Position numbers and translations under genes: made by a program. The notes under the pieces are model-generated. The model was not told the DNA's origin and made no database searches. It saw only the letters and a list, made by a program, of their open reading frames with translations. Shown one piece after another: positions 6,831-15,799 of a stretch of 34,171 nucleotides of DNA. Source of the stretch: Deltaproteobacteria bacterium (GTDB lineage Bacteria > Desulfobacterota > Desulfobaccia > Desulfobaccales > 0-14-0-80-60-11); assembly GCA_003599195.1 (NCBI GenBank), contig QZIZ01000078.1, positions 1 through 34,171 on the forward strand, written 5' to 3'. The stretch's first letter is position 1. Each line of letters begins with the position of its first letter.

Positions 6831-7556
6831 CTAACTTTTAATCAGTTCAATCATTTCGCGCACTGCCCTCTCCAGGCCGACTAGTATCGCCCGGGCCATG
6901 ATGGAGTGGCCGATGGAGAATTCCTCGAACTCGGGGCGGCCCCGGAAGGGTTTGATGTTGGTGTAGTTCAGGCCGTGGCCGCATTTGACCCTGAGACCCA
7001 GGCTTTGGGCGTGGCGGGCCGCGGCCAGCAGTTCCTCGAAGAGGGCCTGGGCCTCTTTGGCGGACTTGGCCTCAGCAAAGGTGCCGGTGTGCAGTTCCAC
7101 CCATTGGGCCCCCACCTGCACGGCCGCGTCCAACTGCTTATTGACCGGGTCCACAAAAAGGCTCACCTTCAGGCCCCCTTCCCGGAGCTTGCGGACATAG
7201 TCCTTGAGGAAGCCGATGAAGCCCGCGACCTCGAGGCCCCCTTCGGTGGTGAGTTCCTGGCGTTTTTCCGGCACCAGGGTCACCAGGTCGGGCTTCACTT
7301 CCCGGGCGATCTCCAGCATCTCCTGGGTTGCGGCCATCTCCAGGTTGAGGCGGGTCTTCACCGTCTGCCTAAGCAGCATCAGGTCCCGGTCCTGGATGTG
7401 GCGGCGGTCTTCCCTTAAGTGAACGATAATACCGTCCGCGCCGGCCAGCTCCGCCAGGGCCGCGGCCGTCACCGGGTCGGGCTCGGAGCCTAAACGGGCC
7501 TGGCGCAGGGTGGCGATGTGGTCGACGTTGACCTCTAGTTTGGGCACGGGGGGCAC
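6831..7556 (-). CDS. pdxJ: pyridoxine 5'-phosphate synthase PdxJ
   Basis: Condenses 1-deoxy-D-xylulose 5-phosphate with 3-amino-2-oxopropyl phosphate to form pyridoxine 5'-phosphate, the last ring-forming step of the DXP-dependent vitamin B6 route; cytoplasmic TIM barrel. The 241-aa product has the family length and shows the hallmarks [12 protein letters not shown] (residues 7-18), HLREDRRHI (46-54) and the C-terminal [10 protein letters not shown] phosphate-binding loop. It precedes ybeY on the minus strand, separated by a heptamer repeat. Presence implies the DXP-dependent B6 pathway. Confidence 0.96.
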   Translation of the reverse strand: MPPVPKLEVNVDHIATLRQARLGSEPDPVTAAALAELAGADGIIVHLREDRRHIQDRDLMLLRQTVKTRLNLEMAATQEMLEIAREVKPDLVTLVPEKRQELTTEGGLEVAGFIGFLKDYVRKLREGGLKVSLFVDPVNKQLDAAVQVGAQWVELHTGTFAEAKSAKEAQALFEELLAAARHAQSLGLRVKCGHGLNYTNIKPFRGRPEFEEFSIGHSIMARAILVGLERAVREMIELIKS

Positions 7557-7583
7557 TCCTTTGCAATGAGATGAGGAGGATTC

Positions 7584-7659
7584 CAGTGATCAGTAATCAG
7601 TAGGAATTCATTTTGCTGGCCACTGATCACTGATCACTGATTACTGATCACTGATCACT
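7584..7659. repeat. inverted 7-bp-word repeat (GATCAGT/AATCAGT), second locus
   Basis: 7584-7601 (CAGTGATCAGTAATCAGT) is the reverse complement of 7636-7653 within a longer array running to 7659. The words are the same as at 4037-4097. The array reaches into the stop codon of ybeY (7659-7661). Confidence 0.75.
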
Positions 7660-8108
7660 TAAATATCTGTTATCCCCGGATGCAACAGATGCAGCAGTTC
7701 CCGGCTCTTCGCCTCCATCCGGGCCTCCTGCTCCGGAGTGTCGTGGTCGTAGTCCAGTAAATGTAATATACCGTGAATGAGAAAAAAGTCGAAGAGTTCT
7801 TCCAACGGCCAGCCCAGTTCCCCGGCCTGGCGGGCGCAGGTCTCTAAAGAGATGACCACTTCTCCCAAAAGCGGCGGCGGGCCGTCCGGGACGGGTTCGG
7901 GGTGGAAAGGGAAGGCGATGACGTTGGTGGGACCTAAGCGTTGAAAAGTCTGCCGGTTGAGGCGGGCCATGGGTCTGTCGCTGAGCAGGGTGAGGCTGAG
8001 CTCCGCCTTACTCCAGCCCAAGGCGTTTAAGATCTTCCCGGTTTTTTTCCTGATTTTCTCCGGATTTATGGTTACTTTTCTTTGCCGGTTGCTTATCCAG
8101 ATCCTCAT
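7659..8108 (-). CDS. ybeY: endoribonuclease YbeY
   Basis: Zinc-dependent single-strand endoribonuclease needed for 16S rRNA 3'-end maturation and ribosome quality control. The 149-aa product carries the signature H112-G-x-L-H116-x-x-x-Y-D-H122, the three zinc-ligand histidines. The start at 8108 lies inside the 3' end of the upstream gene: the two reading frames overlap by 101 bp, so translation is probably coupled. It sits in the conserved order phoH-pgpH-ybeY. The stop codon is contributed by the adjoining repeat. Confidence 0.95.
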   Translation of the reverse strand: MRIWISNRQRKVTINPEKIRKKTGKILNALGWSKAELSLTLLSDRPMARLNRQTFQRLGPTNVIAFPFHPEPVPDGPPPLLGEVVISLETCARQAGELGWPLEELFDFFLIHGILHLLDYDHDTPEQEARMEAKSRELLHLLHPGITDI

Positions 8109-10455
8109 TTATTTTTTTCTTCTCCGCGGACACGGGATAATTGATGCGCTGGTGGAAAATCCCGCTCAAAATCTTGTTGAAGCTCTTGGCGATGAGGTGC
8201 AAATCCTTCAGGGTGAGTTCGCAGGTATCCAGTTGGCCGTCCGCGAAGACGTTGTTGATGATCTTCTGCACCATCCCCTGGATGCGGGCCGGAGTGGGGT
8301 CGGTGAGGGTCTTGGACGCGGCCTCCACCTGGTCGGCCAACAGCACCAGACCGGCCTCCCGGGTCATGGGCCGGGGCCCGGGATAACGGTAGTCTTCGGC
8401 GTTCACCTGCTGGGTCTGGCCCGCCTGGGCCTTGGCCTTATGGAAGAAATAGCTGATGAAGCTGCTGCCGTGGTGCTGTTGGATGATGTCGGCGATGTGC
8501 TCCCCCAGTTTATGTTTCCGGGCCAGGTCCACCCCGTCCTTGACGTGGGAGATGAGAATCAGGGCGCTCATGGAGGGGGCCAGCTTTTCGTGTTTATTCT
8601 CCACGCCCAATTGGTTCTCCACGAAATACAGCGGTTTTTTCACCTTGCCGATGTCGTGGTAATAGGCCGCGGCCTTGGCGATCAGGGGATTGGCGCCGAT
8701 GGATTCGGCCGCAGCCTCCACCATCTGGCCCACCACCAGGGAGTGGTGGTAGGTGCCGGGGGCCAGCAGCATCAGGTCCCGGAGGACGGGCTGGTCCAGA
8801 TTTAATAATTCCAAGAGGCGGATATTACTGGAATAATGGAACCCGGCCTCGATGATGGGGGTCAGCCCCAGGGCCAGGATGCCGGTGAGGAGACCGCCGC
8901 CCAGGGCAAAGGCCTGGCCGATGAGCAGGTCCTGGGCGGTGAAGGGGAATTCCGTCAGTTTAAAGGCGGTGACCATGGCCAGATTGACCAGACTGATGGC
9001 GATGCCGGCCTTGATCAAGGCGCTGCGTTTGCGGCAGTTCCTCACCCCCCAGACGCCCACCAGGCCGGAACTCACCATGTAGAGAAATAAGGGAAAGGGT
9101 TTATCCAGGAGAAAGGCGGTGAAGGTGGCGCTGAGAATGGCGATGCCCACCCCGGTTTCCAGGCCCAGGAAAATGGCGGCGAAGATGGGGGTGAGCCCGA
9201 TGGGCAGAAAATAGACGAGGTTCTGGCCCACTTCCGGGCTGAGGCGGGAGAGGCCCTCCCCCAGGCCCAGGAAGGCCTTGTCCAACAGGAGGCCGCCCAG
9301 GAGCAGAACCGACATGAAAACCAGGTCCCGGAGCCGGTTGGAGAATTGCTTGCGGGCCAGCCGGGCCAACTGGTAGGTCACGGCCAGGAGCAGGAAGAGG
9401 CTGAAAAAGGTGCCCAGGAAGACCAGCACCCTGCGGCTCCGGGGAAAGATACGGCTTTGGGCCTCCAGTTTGGCCAGGTGCAGCGGGGTGATGCGCTCTC
9501 CTTCCCGGAGCAGCATCTCGCCGCGTTTGACCTGGAAGTTCGCGGGCTGCAGTTCCTTCAGACGGGCCTGCTGCCGTTCCTGGGTTTCGGCAAAATTGGG
9601 AGAGACATTGGGTACCAGCAGGTATTGGGCTAGATCGCAGACCAGCCAACGGTCCGTGGACGAGAAATCCGCGGCCACTTCCCGGCAATAATTGGCCACG
9701 GGCTTGCGGGCATCCTCCAGGTCCACAAAACCGAAAGGCGGCCGCTCCAACACCTCTTTCCGGGAGGAAAGGCGGCGCACCAGGATTTCTTTGGGCTCGG
9801 GCGTGAGAAGATTGCGGCTGCCGACCACCCCCTGGCGAAAAAACTGCTCCAACACCTGGTTGATCAGTGCTTCCAACTGGGGAGAAAACCCGGCCCGGGC
9901 CAGGAGATGGAAGGTGGAATTAGGGATGGAGCCTCCCAGTAGACGGTCGAACTCGGGCTTTTGCTCCAGCAGCCCCTTATAAACCACGGAAAACCGGGGA
10001 TTAGAATTTTCCTTGCCGGACTTCCCCGCCTCGGCGGCAGGAGGCTGGGACAGCTCCTGGTATTTGCGCCGCATGAATTCCATGGCCTGGCGCAGCCGCT
10101 CATGGACCTTGGCCGCGGCCTGCTCATCAAGGTCGAAGACCGGGGGGATTCGGGCCAGCAGCTCCCGCTGCCGCTGGGCGGTGATCTCCTCGTCCTCCAC
10201 CAGAAAGGTGCCGATAGCCTTGATATTCTCCTGGGCGATATCCCCCAACTGGTAATCCTGATGGGCCCTTTGGCCATGGGGCGTGAGGATCACGGTGATG
10301 GCGAAGCTGAGCCCCAGGAGCAGGAGGATTTTATAGAGCCTGTCATGCTTGCTGGGAGAGAGAGGCTTCCTGGCCAGGGAACGGGACAGCAGCGAGCCCA
10401 GGCGGCCCTGCCCGAAAATCCGTTTGATTTTTTCCTGGGGTTCTTTTTCAGGCAT
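8008..10455 (-). CDS. pgpH: 7TM-HD phosphodiesterase, PgpH/YqfF type (cyclic-di-AMP hydrolase)
   Basis: Membrane enzyme of the 7TMR-HD family; characterised members hydrolyse cyclic-di-AMP. The 815-aa product has one N-terminal membrane segment (about 38-55), a large extracytoplasmic domain, a multi-span block in the middle ([15 protein letters not shown] onward) and a C-terminal cytoplasmic HD domain with AAYYHDIGK and a later ILISHVKDG. The ATG at 10455 is chosen because it overlaps the phoH stop by only 8 bp; upstream in-frame codons lie within phoH. The lysine- and asparagine-rich tail of about 34 residues is encoded in the overlap with ybeY. Substrate is inferred from the family. Confidence 0.92.
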   Translation of the reverse strand: MPEKEPQEKIKRIFGQGRLGSLLSRSLARKPLSPSKHDRLYKILLLLGLSFAITVILTPHGQRAHQDYQLGDIAQENIKAIGTFLVEDEEITAQRQRELLARIPPVFDLDEQAAAKVHERLRQAMEFMRRKYQELSQPPAAEAGKSGKENSNPRFSVVYKGLLEQKPEFDRLLGGSIPNSTFHLLARAGFSPQLEALINQVLEQFFRQGVVGSRNLLTPEPKEILVRRLSSRKEVLERPPFGFVDLEDARKPVANYCREVAADFSSTDRWLVCDLAQYLLVPNVSPNFAETQERQQARLKELQPANFQVKRGEMLLREGERITPLHLAKLEAQSRIFPRSRRVLVFLGTFFSLFLLLAVTYQLARLARKQFSNRLRDLVFMSVLLLGGLLLDKAFLGLGEGLSRLSPEVGQNLVYFLPIGLTPIFAAIFLGLETGVGIAILSATFTAFLLDKPFPLFLYMVSSGLVGVWGVRNCRKRSALIKAGIAISLVNLAMVTAFKLTEFPFTAQDLLIGQAFALGGGLLTGILALGLTPIIEAGFHYSSNIRLLELLNLDQPVLRDLMLLAPGTYHHSLVVGQMVEAAAESIGANPLIAKAAAYYHDIGKVKKPLYFVENQLGVENKHEKLAPSMSALILISHVKDGVDLARKHKLGEHIADIIQQHHGSSFISYFFHKAKAQAGQTQQVNAEDYRYPGPRPMTREAGLVLLADQVEAASKTLTDPTPARIQGMVQKIINNVFADGQLDTCELTLKDLHLIAKSFNKILSGIFHQRINYPVSAEKKKINEDLDKQPAKKSNHKSGENQEKNREDLKRLGLE

Positions 10456-11434
10456 GTGATGGGTCTCGATCAGCCGCGCCCCGGCGGCCCCGGCGGCTTT
10501 CATAGGCGCGGATGATATCCTGGACCAGGGGATGGCGCACCACATCCCGCTCGGTGAAATGAATGAAGGCGATGCCTTCCACGTTTTTCAACAGGTCCCG
10601 GGCTTCCACCAGACCGGAGAGGACGCCCGCGGGCAGGTCCACCTGGGTCACGTCCCCGGTGATCACGGCCTTGGCCCCGAAGCCCAGGCGGGTCAAGAAC
10701 ATCATCATCTGCTCGGAGGTGGTGTTCTGGGCCTCATCCAAAATGACAAAAGAATCGTTTAAGGTGCGGCCCCGCATGAAGGCCAGGGGCGCGACTTCGA
10801 TCACCCCCCGCTGCACCAGGCGGGAGGCCTTTTCAAAATCCATCATATCATGCAGCGCGTCATACAAAGGACGCAAGTAGGGATTGACTTTCTCATAGAG
10901 ATCGCCGGGGAGGAACCCCAGTTTTTCGCCGGCTTCCACCGCGGGGCGGGCCAGCACAATGCGGATGCACTCCTGGTTCATCAACGCGGCCACGGCCATG
11001 GCCATGGCCAGATAGGTCTTGCCGGTGCCTGCGGGGCCGATGCCGAAGACGATGTCATGATGGCGCATGGCCTCCAGATAACGCTTCTGATTGAGGCTCT
11101 TGGGGGAGATGCGCCGCTTCATGGCGGAGATATAGACGGTGTCCAGGAAGATGTCCTTGACGGAAGCGCTTTCCTTCTCCTGGATGATCTTAATGGCGTA
11201 TTGCACGTCCTGGGGATGGACGGGATAGTTGGCCTGGAGCAGGCCGTAGAGTTCGTCCAGGACCCGCTGGGCCTGGCCCAGGTTGGGCTCGGGGCCGGAC
11301 AGGTTCACCTGGTTCCCCCGGACCTGGAGTTTCACCCCCAGTGCCCGGCCGATAATGCGCAGATGTTGGCCCTGCTGGCCGAACAGGGCCTGGGCCAGAG
11401 CGTTGTCCTCGAAAGTGAGCTGGGTTTGGGGCAT
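10448..11434 (-). CDS. ybeZ: PhoH-like ATPase (YbeZ type)
   Basis: Cytoplasmic P-loop ATPase of the PhoH family that works with YbeY in RNA and ribosome metabolism. The 328-aa product has an N-terminal KH-like region (about 20-65), Walker A GPAGTGKT (133-140), the [17 protein letters not shown] motif and Walker B ILDEAQ (231-236). It is the first gene of the run phoH-pgpH-ybeY; its stop overlaps the pgpH start. The short Arg-rich C-terminus is typical. Helicase-like activity is a family inference. Confidence 0.93.
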   Translation of the reverse strand: MPQTQLTFEDNALAQALFGQQGQHLRIIGRALGVKLQVRGNQVNLSGPEPNLGQAQRVLDELYGLLQANYPVHPQDVQYAIKIIQEKESASVKDIFLDTVYISAMKRRISPKSLNQKRYLEAMRHHDIVFGIGPAGTGKTYLAMAMAVAALMNQECIRIVLARPAVEAGEKLGFLPGDLYEKVNPYLRPLYDALHDMMDFEKASRLVQRGVIEVAPLAFMRGRTLNDSFVILDEAQNTTSEQMMMFLTRLGFGAKAVITGDVTQVDLPAGVLSGLVEARDLLKNVEGIAFIHFTERDVVRHPLVQDIIRAYESRRGRRGAADRDPSHA

Positions 11435-11459
11435 ATTCAGAGGTTAGGTCTGGAGGATT

Positions 11460-11897
11460 TCACCCGTTTGCCGGCCGGATGCCCATGATCTGGCCCCGGA
11501 TGCGCCTCTGCCGGGGGCGGTTGTCGAAGTCCAAGAGGACGATCTGCTGCCAGGTTCCCAGCAGCAGGCGGCCGTCCTCGATGGGAATGTTCAGGGAAGG
11601 TTTGAGGAACGCGGCCCGGACGTGGGAGTAGCCGTTGCCGTCCCCCCAGCGGGCGTCGTGCTCGTAATGGAGTTCCCGGGGAAAGAGACGCTCGATGGCG
11701 GCCCTGAGGTCATTCACCACGCCGGTCTCGTATTCGATGGTGCTCAGGGCCGCGGTGGACCCGGAGATAAAGAGATTGAGCAGGCCCGCAGCCACTCGGC
11801 TTTGCTGCACCTTCTCGGCCACAGCAAGGGTGAGGTCCATGATGTCGGTGTCCCCGGTTGTTTTAACTTCCAGGGAAAAGGTCTCCAGGGAGAACAT
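11460..11897 (-). CDS. yjbQ: YjbQ / UPF0047 family protein (secondary thiamine-phosphate synthase type)
   Basis: The 145-aa product matches the YjbQ family, whose members have weak thiamine-phosphate synthase activity and an uncertain main role. Visible hallmarks: GSTAALSTIEYE (46-57), HYEHDARWGDGNGYSHVRA (77-95) and LGTWQQIVLLDFD (113-125). I start at the ATG at 11897 (MFSLETFSLEV), which gives the usual family N-terminus; no strong ribosome binding site precedes it, and the 32 further upstream codons look non-native. It lies 25 bp upstream of phoH on the same strand. The gap 11898-12124 holds no gene. Confidence 0.88.
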   Translation of the reverse strand: MFSLETFSLEVKTTGDTDIMDLTLAVAEKVQQSRVAAGLLNLFISGSTAALSTIEYETGVVNDLRAAIERLFPRELHYEHDARWGDGNGYSHVRAAFLKPSLNIPIEDGRLLLGTWQQIVLLDFDNRPRQRRIRGQIMGIRPANG

Positions 11898-12124
11898 TTC
11901 GGTTGCGTATTTTAGCAGAAACTCTGTTTGTCTACAAAAAATTATGCCCGAATTTCGTAATAAAGTCAAAAAAGTTACGGCCCCCGGAGCCAAATCGGGC
12001 CGACTCCGAGCGCCGGGCTGATAATTAACTTTTTCTGCAATATTATATCATAAAACTGATATCCTAATGTGTATAAAAAAATTTGGGTATGGGGCTTGTA
12101 TTCCCTGAATTATAAGTGGGTTCC

Positions 12125-12153
12125 TTGAATAAGGAAAGTTCCTAAAATATTAT
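12125..12153 (+). promoter_or_regulatory. predicted promoter for the phd-type antitoxin
   Basis: TTGAAT (12125-12130) and TATTAT (12148-12153) are spaced by exactly 17 bp, close to the sigma-70 consensus. An inverted repeat TTCCTT-GAAT-AAGGAA (12121-12136) overlaps the -35 box and could be an operator. Initiation is predicted near 12160. Confidence 0.55.
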
Positions 12154-12156
12154 GCT

Positions 12157-12171
12157 CTTAGATGATCTAAG
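12157..12171. promoter_or_regulatory. 15-bp perfect palindrome, candidate antitoxin operator
   Basis: CTTAGAT-G-ATCTAAG lies at the predicted transcription start and runs into the ribosome binding site (AAGGAGG, 12169-12175) of the antitoxin gene. Phd/YefM antitoxins repress their own promoters by binding palindromes in this position, so autoregulation is a reasonable inference. Confidence 0.5.
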
Positions 12172-12179
12172 GAGGCATT

Positions 12180-12419
12180 ATGTCTCAGATCGGAGTCTCT
12201 GAGGCGAAAACCCATTTTTCCCAACTGCTGGACCGGGTAGCCAAAGGCGAAGAGATAACCATTACCAGATATGGAGTCCCGGTTGCGGTCCTGGGACCCG
12301 TGGGCGGTCCCAATAGGCAAAAAGTGGTAGAAGCCGTGAAGGCCATGAAGGAGTTTCGCAAGGGCCGCAGGCTCGATGGCCTTTCCATCCGCGAGTTAAT
12401 TGAAGAAGGACGCAGGTAA
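12180..12419 (+). CDS. Phd/YefM-family antitoxin
   Basis: The 79-aa product begins with the typical MSQIGVSEAKTHFSQLLDRV, continues with GEEITITRYGVPVAVLGP (24-41) and ends in a charged toxin-binding tail with RRLDGLSIRELIEEGRR. The N-terminal half binds operator DNA, the C-terminal half neutralises a toxin, here expected to be a PIN-domain (VapC) RNase. The start is fixed by AAGGAGG 5 bp upstream. The stop overlaps the start of a 28-codon reading frame that looks like a deleted toxin gene, so this antitoxin is probably an orphan. Confidence 0.9.
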   Translation: MSQIGVSEAKTHFSQLLDRVAKGEEITITRYGVPVAVLGPVGGPNRQKVVEAVKAMKEFRKGRRLDGLSIRELIEEGRR

Positions 12420-12505
12420 TGGATTCCTCTTTAGCCACCACCGACGCAGCCCTGCGCCAGGCCGCTGGCCGCGTGGGAGTGCCGTTGTTCGGCGCCCTGG
12501 ATTAG
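12419..12505 (+). pseudogene. remnant of a VapC-type PIN toxin (internal deletion)
   Basis: A 28-codon frame starting at the ATG that overlaps the antitoxin stop (TAATG). Its first residues, MDSSLA, resemble the start of VapC proteins (…LDSSVALAW), and it continues with TDAALRQAAGRVGVPLFG, closely resembling the C-terminal end of VapC (…TLDxxLRxAAxxxGVPLL). The roughly 100 central residues with the catalytic acidic cluster are missing. The simplest reading is an in-frame internal deletion that inactivated the toxin and left the antitoxin. Confidence 0.6.
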
Positions 12506-12508
12506 GGG

Positions 12509-12537
12509 TTGACTATCCCTCCCGAATCATCTAAAAA
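12509..12537 (+). promoter_or_regulatory. candidate promoter for lysS and the envelope operon
   Basis: TTGACT (12509-12514) and TAAAAA (12532-12537) with 17-bp spacing, 57 bp upstream of the lysS start codon. The -35 matches 5 of 6 and the -10 matches 4 of 6 sigma-70 consensus bases. It begins just after the toxin remnant's stop codon. Confidence 0.35.
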
Positions 12538-12593
12538 TCTAGAGTTTTGAGAATAATCTTCCGAGTTTTTGCCGAATCTCTTTAGGCCCCAAA

Positions 12594-14081
12594 ATGTCCT
12601 CAGCCGACCGCATAGTTAACCAGCGACGTGAAAAGTTGACGGAACTCCGCCAGCAGGGAGTCGATCCCTTTTTTAACCTTTTTAAACCCAGCCACAGTAT
12701 CGCCCGGATCAAGGAACAATATGAGCCTTTGAGCGGGCCGGAGCTGGAGGGGTTAGACCAAACCTTCCGCCTGGCCGGGCGCCTGATGCTGCTCCGGGAG
12801 TTCGGCAAGGCCTCTTTCTGCCACATCCAGGACGGCAGCGGCGCGCGTCTCCAGGCCTACGTGCAGCGGCAGGTGGTGGGAGATGAGGCTTTTGCCCTCT
12901 TTAAAAAACTGGACCTGGGGGACATCGTGGGCTTTGAGGGGACCCTGTTCCGCACCCGCACCCAGGAGCTTACCCTGGCGGTGAAAAGCCTGACTTTGCT
13001 CACCAAGTCCTTGAAGCCCCTGCCGGAGAAATACCACGGCCTCACGGACGTGGAGACCCGCTACCGCCAGCGCTACCTGGATTTGATGGTCAACCCCCAG
13101 GTGCGGGAGGTTTTTGAGAAGCGCTCGGCCATCATCAGATTGGTGCGCCAGTTCCTGGAGGGCCGGGGTTTCCTGGAAGTGGAGACCCCCATGATGCAGC
13201 CCATTCCCGGAGGGGCCACGGCCAAGCCTTTCATCACCCATCATCATGCTCTGGATATGACATTGTATCTGCGCATCGCGCCGGAGCTTTATCTGAAGCG
13301 CCTGGTGGTGGGGGGCCTGGAGAGGGTTTACGAAATCAACCGCAATTTCCGCAACGAGGGCCTGTCCATCCAGCATAATCCGGAATTCACCATGCTGGAG
13401 TTTTACCAGGCCTATGCCACCTATGAAGACCTGATGACCCTCACCGAAGAGCTGGTGGCCTATGTGGCCGAAAATCTCTTGGGGACTCTCAAGATTACCT
13501 ACCAGGGGCAGATGATCGACCTCACCCCTCCCTGGCGGCGTCTGGACCTGCGGGAGTCTCTCACGGTGGTGGGAGGCATCCCCCCGGAGGTGGTCCGGGA
13601 CCGGGAGGCCCTGGTGGCCCTGGCCAAGAAGGAAGGCGTGACGCTTAGGCCCGTCGAGGGCTACGGCCGGGCCCTGACCAAGCTCTTCGACCTCCTGGTG
13701 GAAGTCCATTTGCAGCAGCCCACCTTTATTCTGGGCTACCCCCTGGAGACCTCGCCCCTGTCCCGGAAGAGCGACACCGACCCGGAGGTGGTGGACCGCT
13801 TCGAGATGTTCATCGCCGGCCGGGAGATGGCCAACGCCTTTTCCGAGCTCAACGACCCGGACGACCAGCGGCAGCGTTTTGAGCAGCAGTTGGCCGCGCA
13901 CCAGGCCGGGGACGAAGAGATGCCCCACGCCCTGGACGAGGATTTTGTCAACGCCCTGGAGCACGGCCTGCCCCCCACCGCGGGGGAAGGCATCGGCATC
14001 GACCGGTTGGTGATGCTCCTCACCGACTCCCCTTCCATCCGGGACGTGATCCTCTTTCCCCAGTTAAGACCGGAAAGGTGA
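12594..14081 (+). CDS. lysS: lysyl-tRNA synthetase, class II
   Basis: Charges tRNA-Lys with lysine in the cytoplasm. The 495-aa product has the family length: an N-terminal OB-fold anticodon-binding domain (about 50-150) and a class II catalytic core with motif 1 ([21 protein letters not shown]), motif 2 ([11 protein letters not shown] followed by [14 protein letters not shown]) and motif 3 ([13 protein letters not shown]). The ATG at 12594 gives the usual start; only a weak AGG lies upstream. The stop is 4 bp before the first lolC/E gene, so it probably leads the envelope operon, an arrangement known in several proteobacteria. Confidence 0.97.
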   Translation: MSSADRIVNQRREKLTELRQQGVDPFFNLFKPSHSIARIKEQYEPLSGPELEGLDQTFRLAGRLMLLREFGKASFCHIQDGSGARLQAYVQRQVVGDEAFALFKKLDLGDIVGFEGTLFRTRTQELTLAVKSLTLLTKSLKPLPEKYHGLTDVETRYRQRYLDLMVNPQVREVFEKRSAIIRLVRQFLEGRGFLEVETPMMQPIPGGATAKPFITHHHALDMTLYLRIAPELYLKRLVVGGLERVYEINRNFRNEGLSIQHNPEFTMLEFYQAYATYEDLMTLTEELVAYVAENLLGTLKITYQGQMIDLTPPWRRLDLRESLTVVGGIPPEVVRDREALVALAKKEGVTLRPVEGYGRALTKLFDLLVEVHLQQPTFILGYPLETSPLSRKSDTDPEVVDRFEMFIAGREMANAFSELNDPDDQRQRFEQQLAAHQAGDEEMPHALDEDFVNALEHGLPPTAGEGIGIDRLVMLLTDSPSIRDVILFPQLRPER

Positions 14082-14085
14082 GTTT

Positions 14086-15321
14086 TTGGGCTTCTTCGAG
14101 ACCTTCGTGGCCCTGCGTTTTTTAAAGGGGGTCAGGCGGCAAAAGGGCTTCATCTCCCTGAGCACTTTCATTTCCATGGCCGGGGTGTCCCTGGGGGTTA
14201 TGGCCCTGATAGTGGTCATCGGCGTCATGACCGGCTATACCCAGGAAATGAAAGAGAAGATCCTGGGAATCAGCGCCCACATCCTGCTTTTAAAAGGCGG
14301 GGCCCCTTTTACCGAACATGAGCAGGTGGCCCAAAAGGTGCGGATCGTCACGGGGGTGAAGGAGGTCCATCCCTTCATCTATACCCAGGTGATGGTCTCC
14401 GGCGAAGGAGGGCTCTCCGGGGGCGTGCTGCGGGGAATCGATCCGGCCATTTTGGCGGCAGGCGGCCCCCGGGGCGTCAAACTGCGGCAGGGTGACTGGC
14501 GGGAGCTGACGGCCGGCGGTCCGGAGGAAGCCCCGGCCATCGCCGTGGGCAACGAGATGGCCCAAAAATTAAAGCTCTCCGTGGGCGACTACCTGAATAT
14601 CATCTCTCCCCTGGGAGGCTCCACGGCCTTGGGCAGGCGGCCCAACATGAAGGCTTTTAAGGTGGGGGCCGTTTTCCACACCGGCATGTACGAATTCGAC
14701 TCCGGGCTGATGTTCCTCAGTCTTCCCAGGATGCAGGAATTCCTGGGCCTTGGAAACAAGGTCACCGGCCTGGAATTGCAGGTGGCGGACATCCATGCCT
14801 CCGATAAGGTGGCCAGAACCATTGACGATTTACTCGGCTCCCCCTTTTATTCCAAGGATTGGCAAAAGCTGCACCGCTCCCTGTTTCTGGCGCTGCAGAT
14901 GCAGAAGGTGGTGCTGTTCATCATCTTGAGCCTGATCATCCTGGTGGCCGCCCTGGGAATCGCCAGCACCCTGTTCATGATGATCCTGAGGAAGACCAAG
15001 GACATCGCCATCCTCAAGTCCATGGGGGCCAACACCGTCAGCATCATCCAGATCTTCCTGATGAACGGCTTTATTATCGGCGCGGTGGGGACTTCCCTGG
15101 GGACCCTGGGGGGGTTGGTGCTGTGCGAATTGTTAAAAAAATATCAGTTCATCAAAATACCTAAGGATATCTATTACCTGGATACGTTGCCGGTGCAGAT
15201 ACAGGGGCTGGATATCTTTTTTATCGTCACCGCGGCCCTGGCCATCACCATCATTGCCTCCGTTTATCCCTCTTGGAAAGCGGCCCGCCAGGACCCGGTG
15301 GAGGCGATCAGATATGAGTGA
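14086..15321 (+). CDS. lipoprotein-releasing system permease LolC/LolE, paralogue 1
   Basis: Inner-membrane permease of the LolCDE transporter that extracts lipoproteins from the inner membrane for delivery to the outer membrane. The 411-aa product has an N-terminal span (about 20-48, FISLSTFISMAGVSLGVMALIVVIG), a large periplasmic MacB-like domain (about 55-250) and three C-terminal spans, ending with the FtsX-family motif YPSWKAARQDPVEAIRYE. The start is TTG, 4 bp after the lysS stop and preceded by GAAAGG. It is a close paralogue of the next gene, with near-identical first 50 and last 20 residues. LolC and LolE cannot be told apart here. The stop codon overlaps a heptamer array. Confidence 0.92.
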   Translation: MGFFETFVALRFLKGVRRQKGFISLSTFISMAGVSLGVMALIVVIGVMTGYTQEMKEKILGISAHILLLKGGAPFTEHEQVAQKVRIVTGVKEVHPFIYTQVMVSGEGGLSGGVLRGIDPAILAAGGPRGVKLRQGDWRELTAGGPEEAPAIAVGNEMAQKLKLSVGDYLNIISPLGGSTALGRRPNMKAFKVGAVFHTGMYEFDSGLMFLSLPRMQEFLGLGNKVTGLELQVADIHASDKVARTIDDLLGSPFYSKDWQKLHRSLFLALQMQKVVLFIILSLIILVAALGIASTLFMMILRKTKDIAILKSMGANTVSIIQIFLMNGFIIGAVGTSLGTLGGLVLCELLKKYQFIKIPKDIYYLDTLPVQIQGLDIFFIVTAALAITIIASVYPSWKAARQDPVEAIRYE

Positions 15322-15422
15322 GCAGTGAGCAGTAAGCAGTTTTTTTGGGGGCCGCTGGCCACTGACTTGAGTAGATTTTTTAGTTCGGCCGGTTTTTGGT
15401 CTTCGGTCTGCGGTCTGCGGTT
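15316..15422. repeat. two 7-bp-period arrays after the first lolC/E gene
   Basis: 15316-15340 holds GAGCAGT/AAGCAGT words starting at the stop codon of the first lolC/E gene; 15386-15422 holds CGGTTTTTGG/TCTGCGG-type words. The words differ from each other, and no strong inverted pairing is visible between these two arrays. Confidence 0.5.
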
Positions 15423-15799
15423 AACTGATTGGATGATTTATTCATCAGAATACTAGTATCGATTATTGCCTTAGCTCGGACTTTCTGGCATCCAAAAGGG
15501 GCGGGAAAATCTAGAAGGCCTACAAATATTAGAGAAAATCGGCCGTAAAAGTCCCCCCTCCCTTGAGGGGAGGGGGCTAGGGGGAGGGTGGCGACTTTGG
15601 GCAACAAGGGTCCTAAGACGCCACCCCCTCCCTACCCTCCCCCCTCAAAGGGGGAGGAGAAAAAGTGGCGATACCATAGCCTCTGGACAGTACTATTATT
15701 TGGAGTTAATGGACTTATTCGGATAGATATTCAGTAGGTTACTGATTCGCCCAGGAATTTGGATAACACTGAATAACACCCGAGGGAGCATCTAGTAAT
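15322..15799. other. gene-free gap between the two lolC/E paralogues
   Basis: 478 bp without a convincing reading frame. It contains the heptamer arrays (to 15422), the GC-rich element at 15551-15659 and AT-richer unassigned sequence at 15660-15785. The paralogues share a strand, so transcription must either read through these repeats or restart here; no good promoter was recognised. Confidence 0.6.
15551..15659. repeat. GC-rich inverted-repeat element between lolC/E paralogues
   Basis: The left end (GTCCCCCCTCCCTTGAGGGG) and the right end (CCCCTCAAAGGGGGAGG) are inverted and imperfect, and inner segments GGAGGGTGGCG and CGCCACCCCCTCC also pair. It resembles the element at 759-955 in build but has different sequence. 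A repeat, not a gene. Confidence 0.6.

Noticed and set aside
12419-12505. Intact small toxin gene
   Set aside because: Only 28 codons, lacking the PIN catalytic acidic residues; a deletion remnant explains both ends better.
12753-13964. Long minus-strand open frame opposite lysS
   Set aside because: Antisense to a complete class II lysyl-tRNA synthetase; no motifs of its own.
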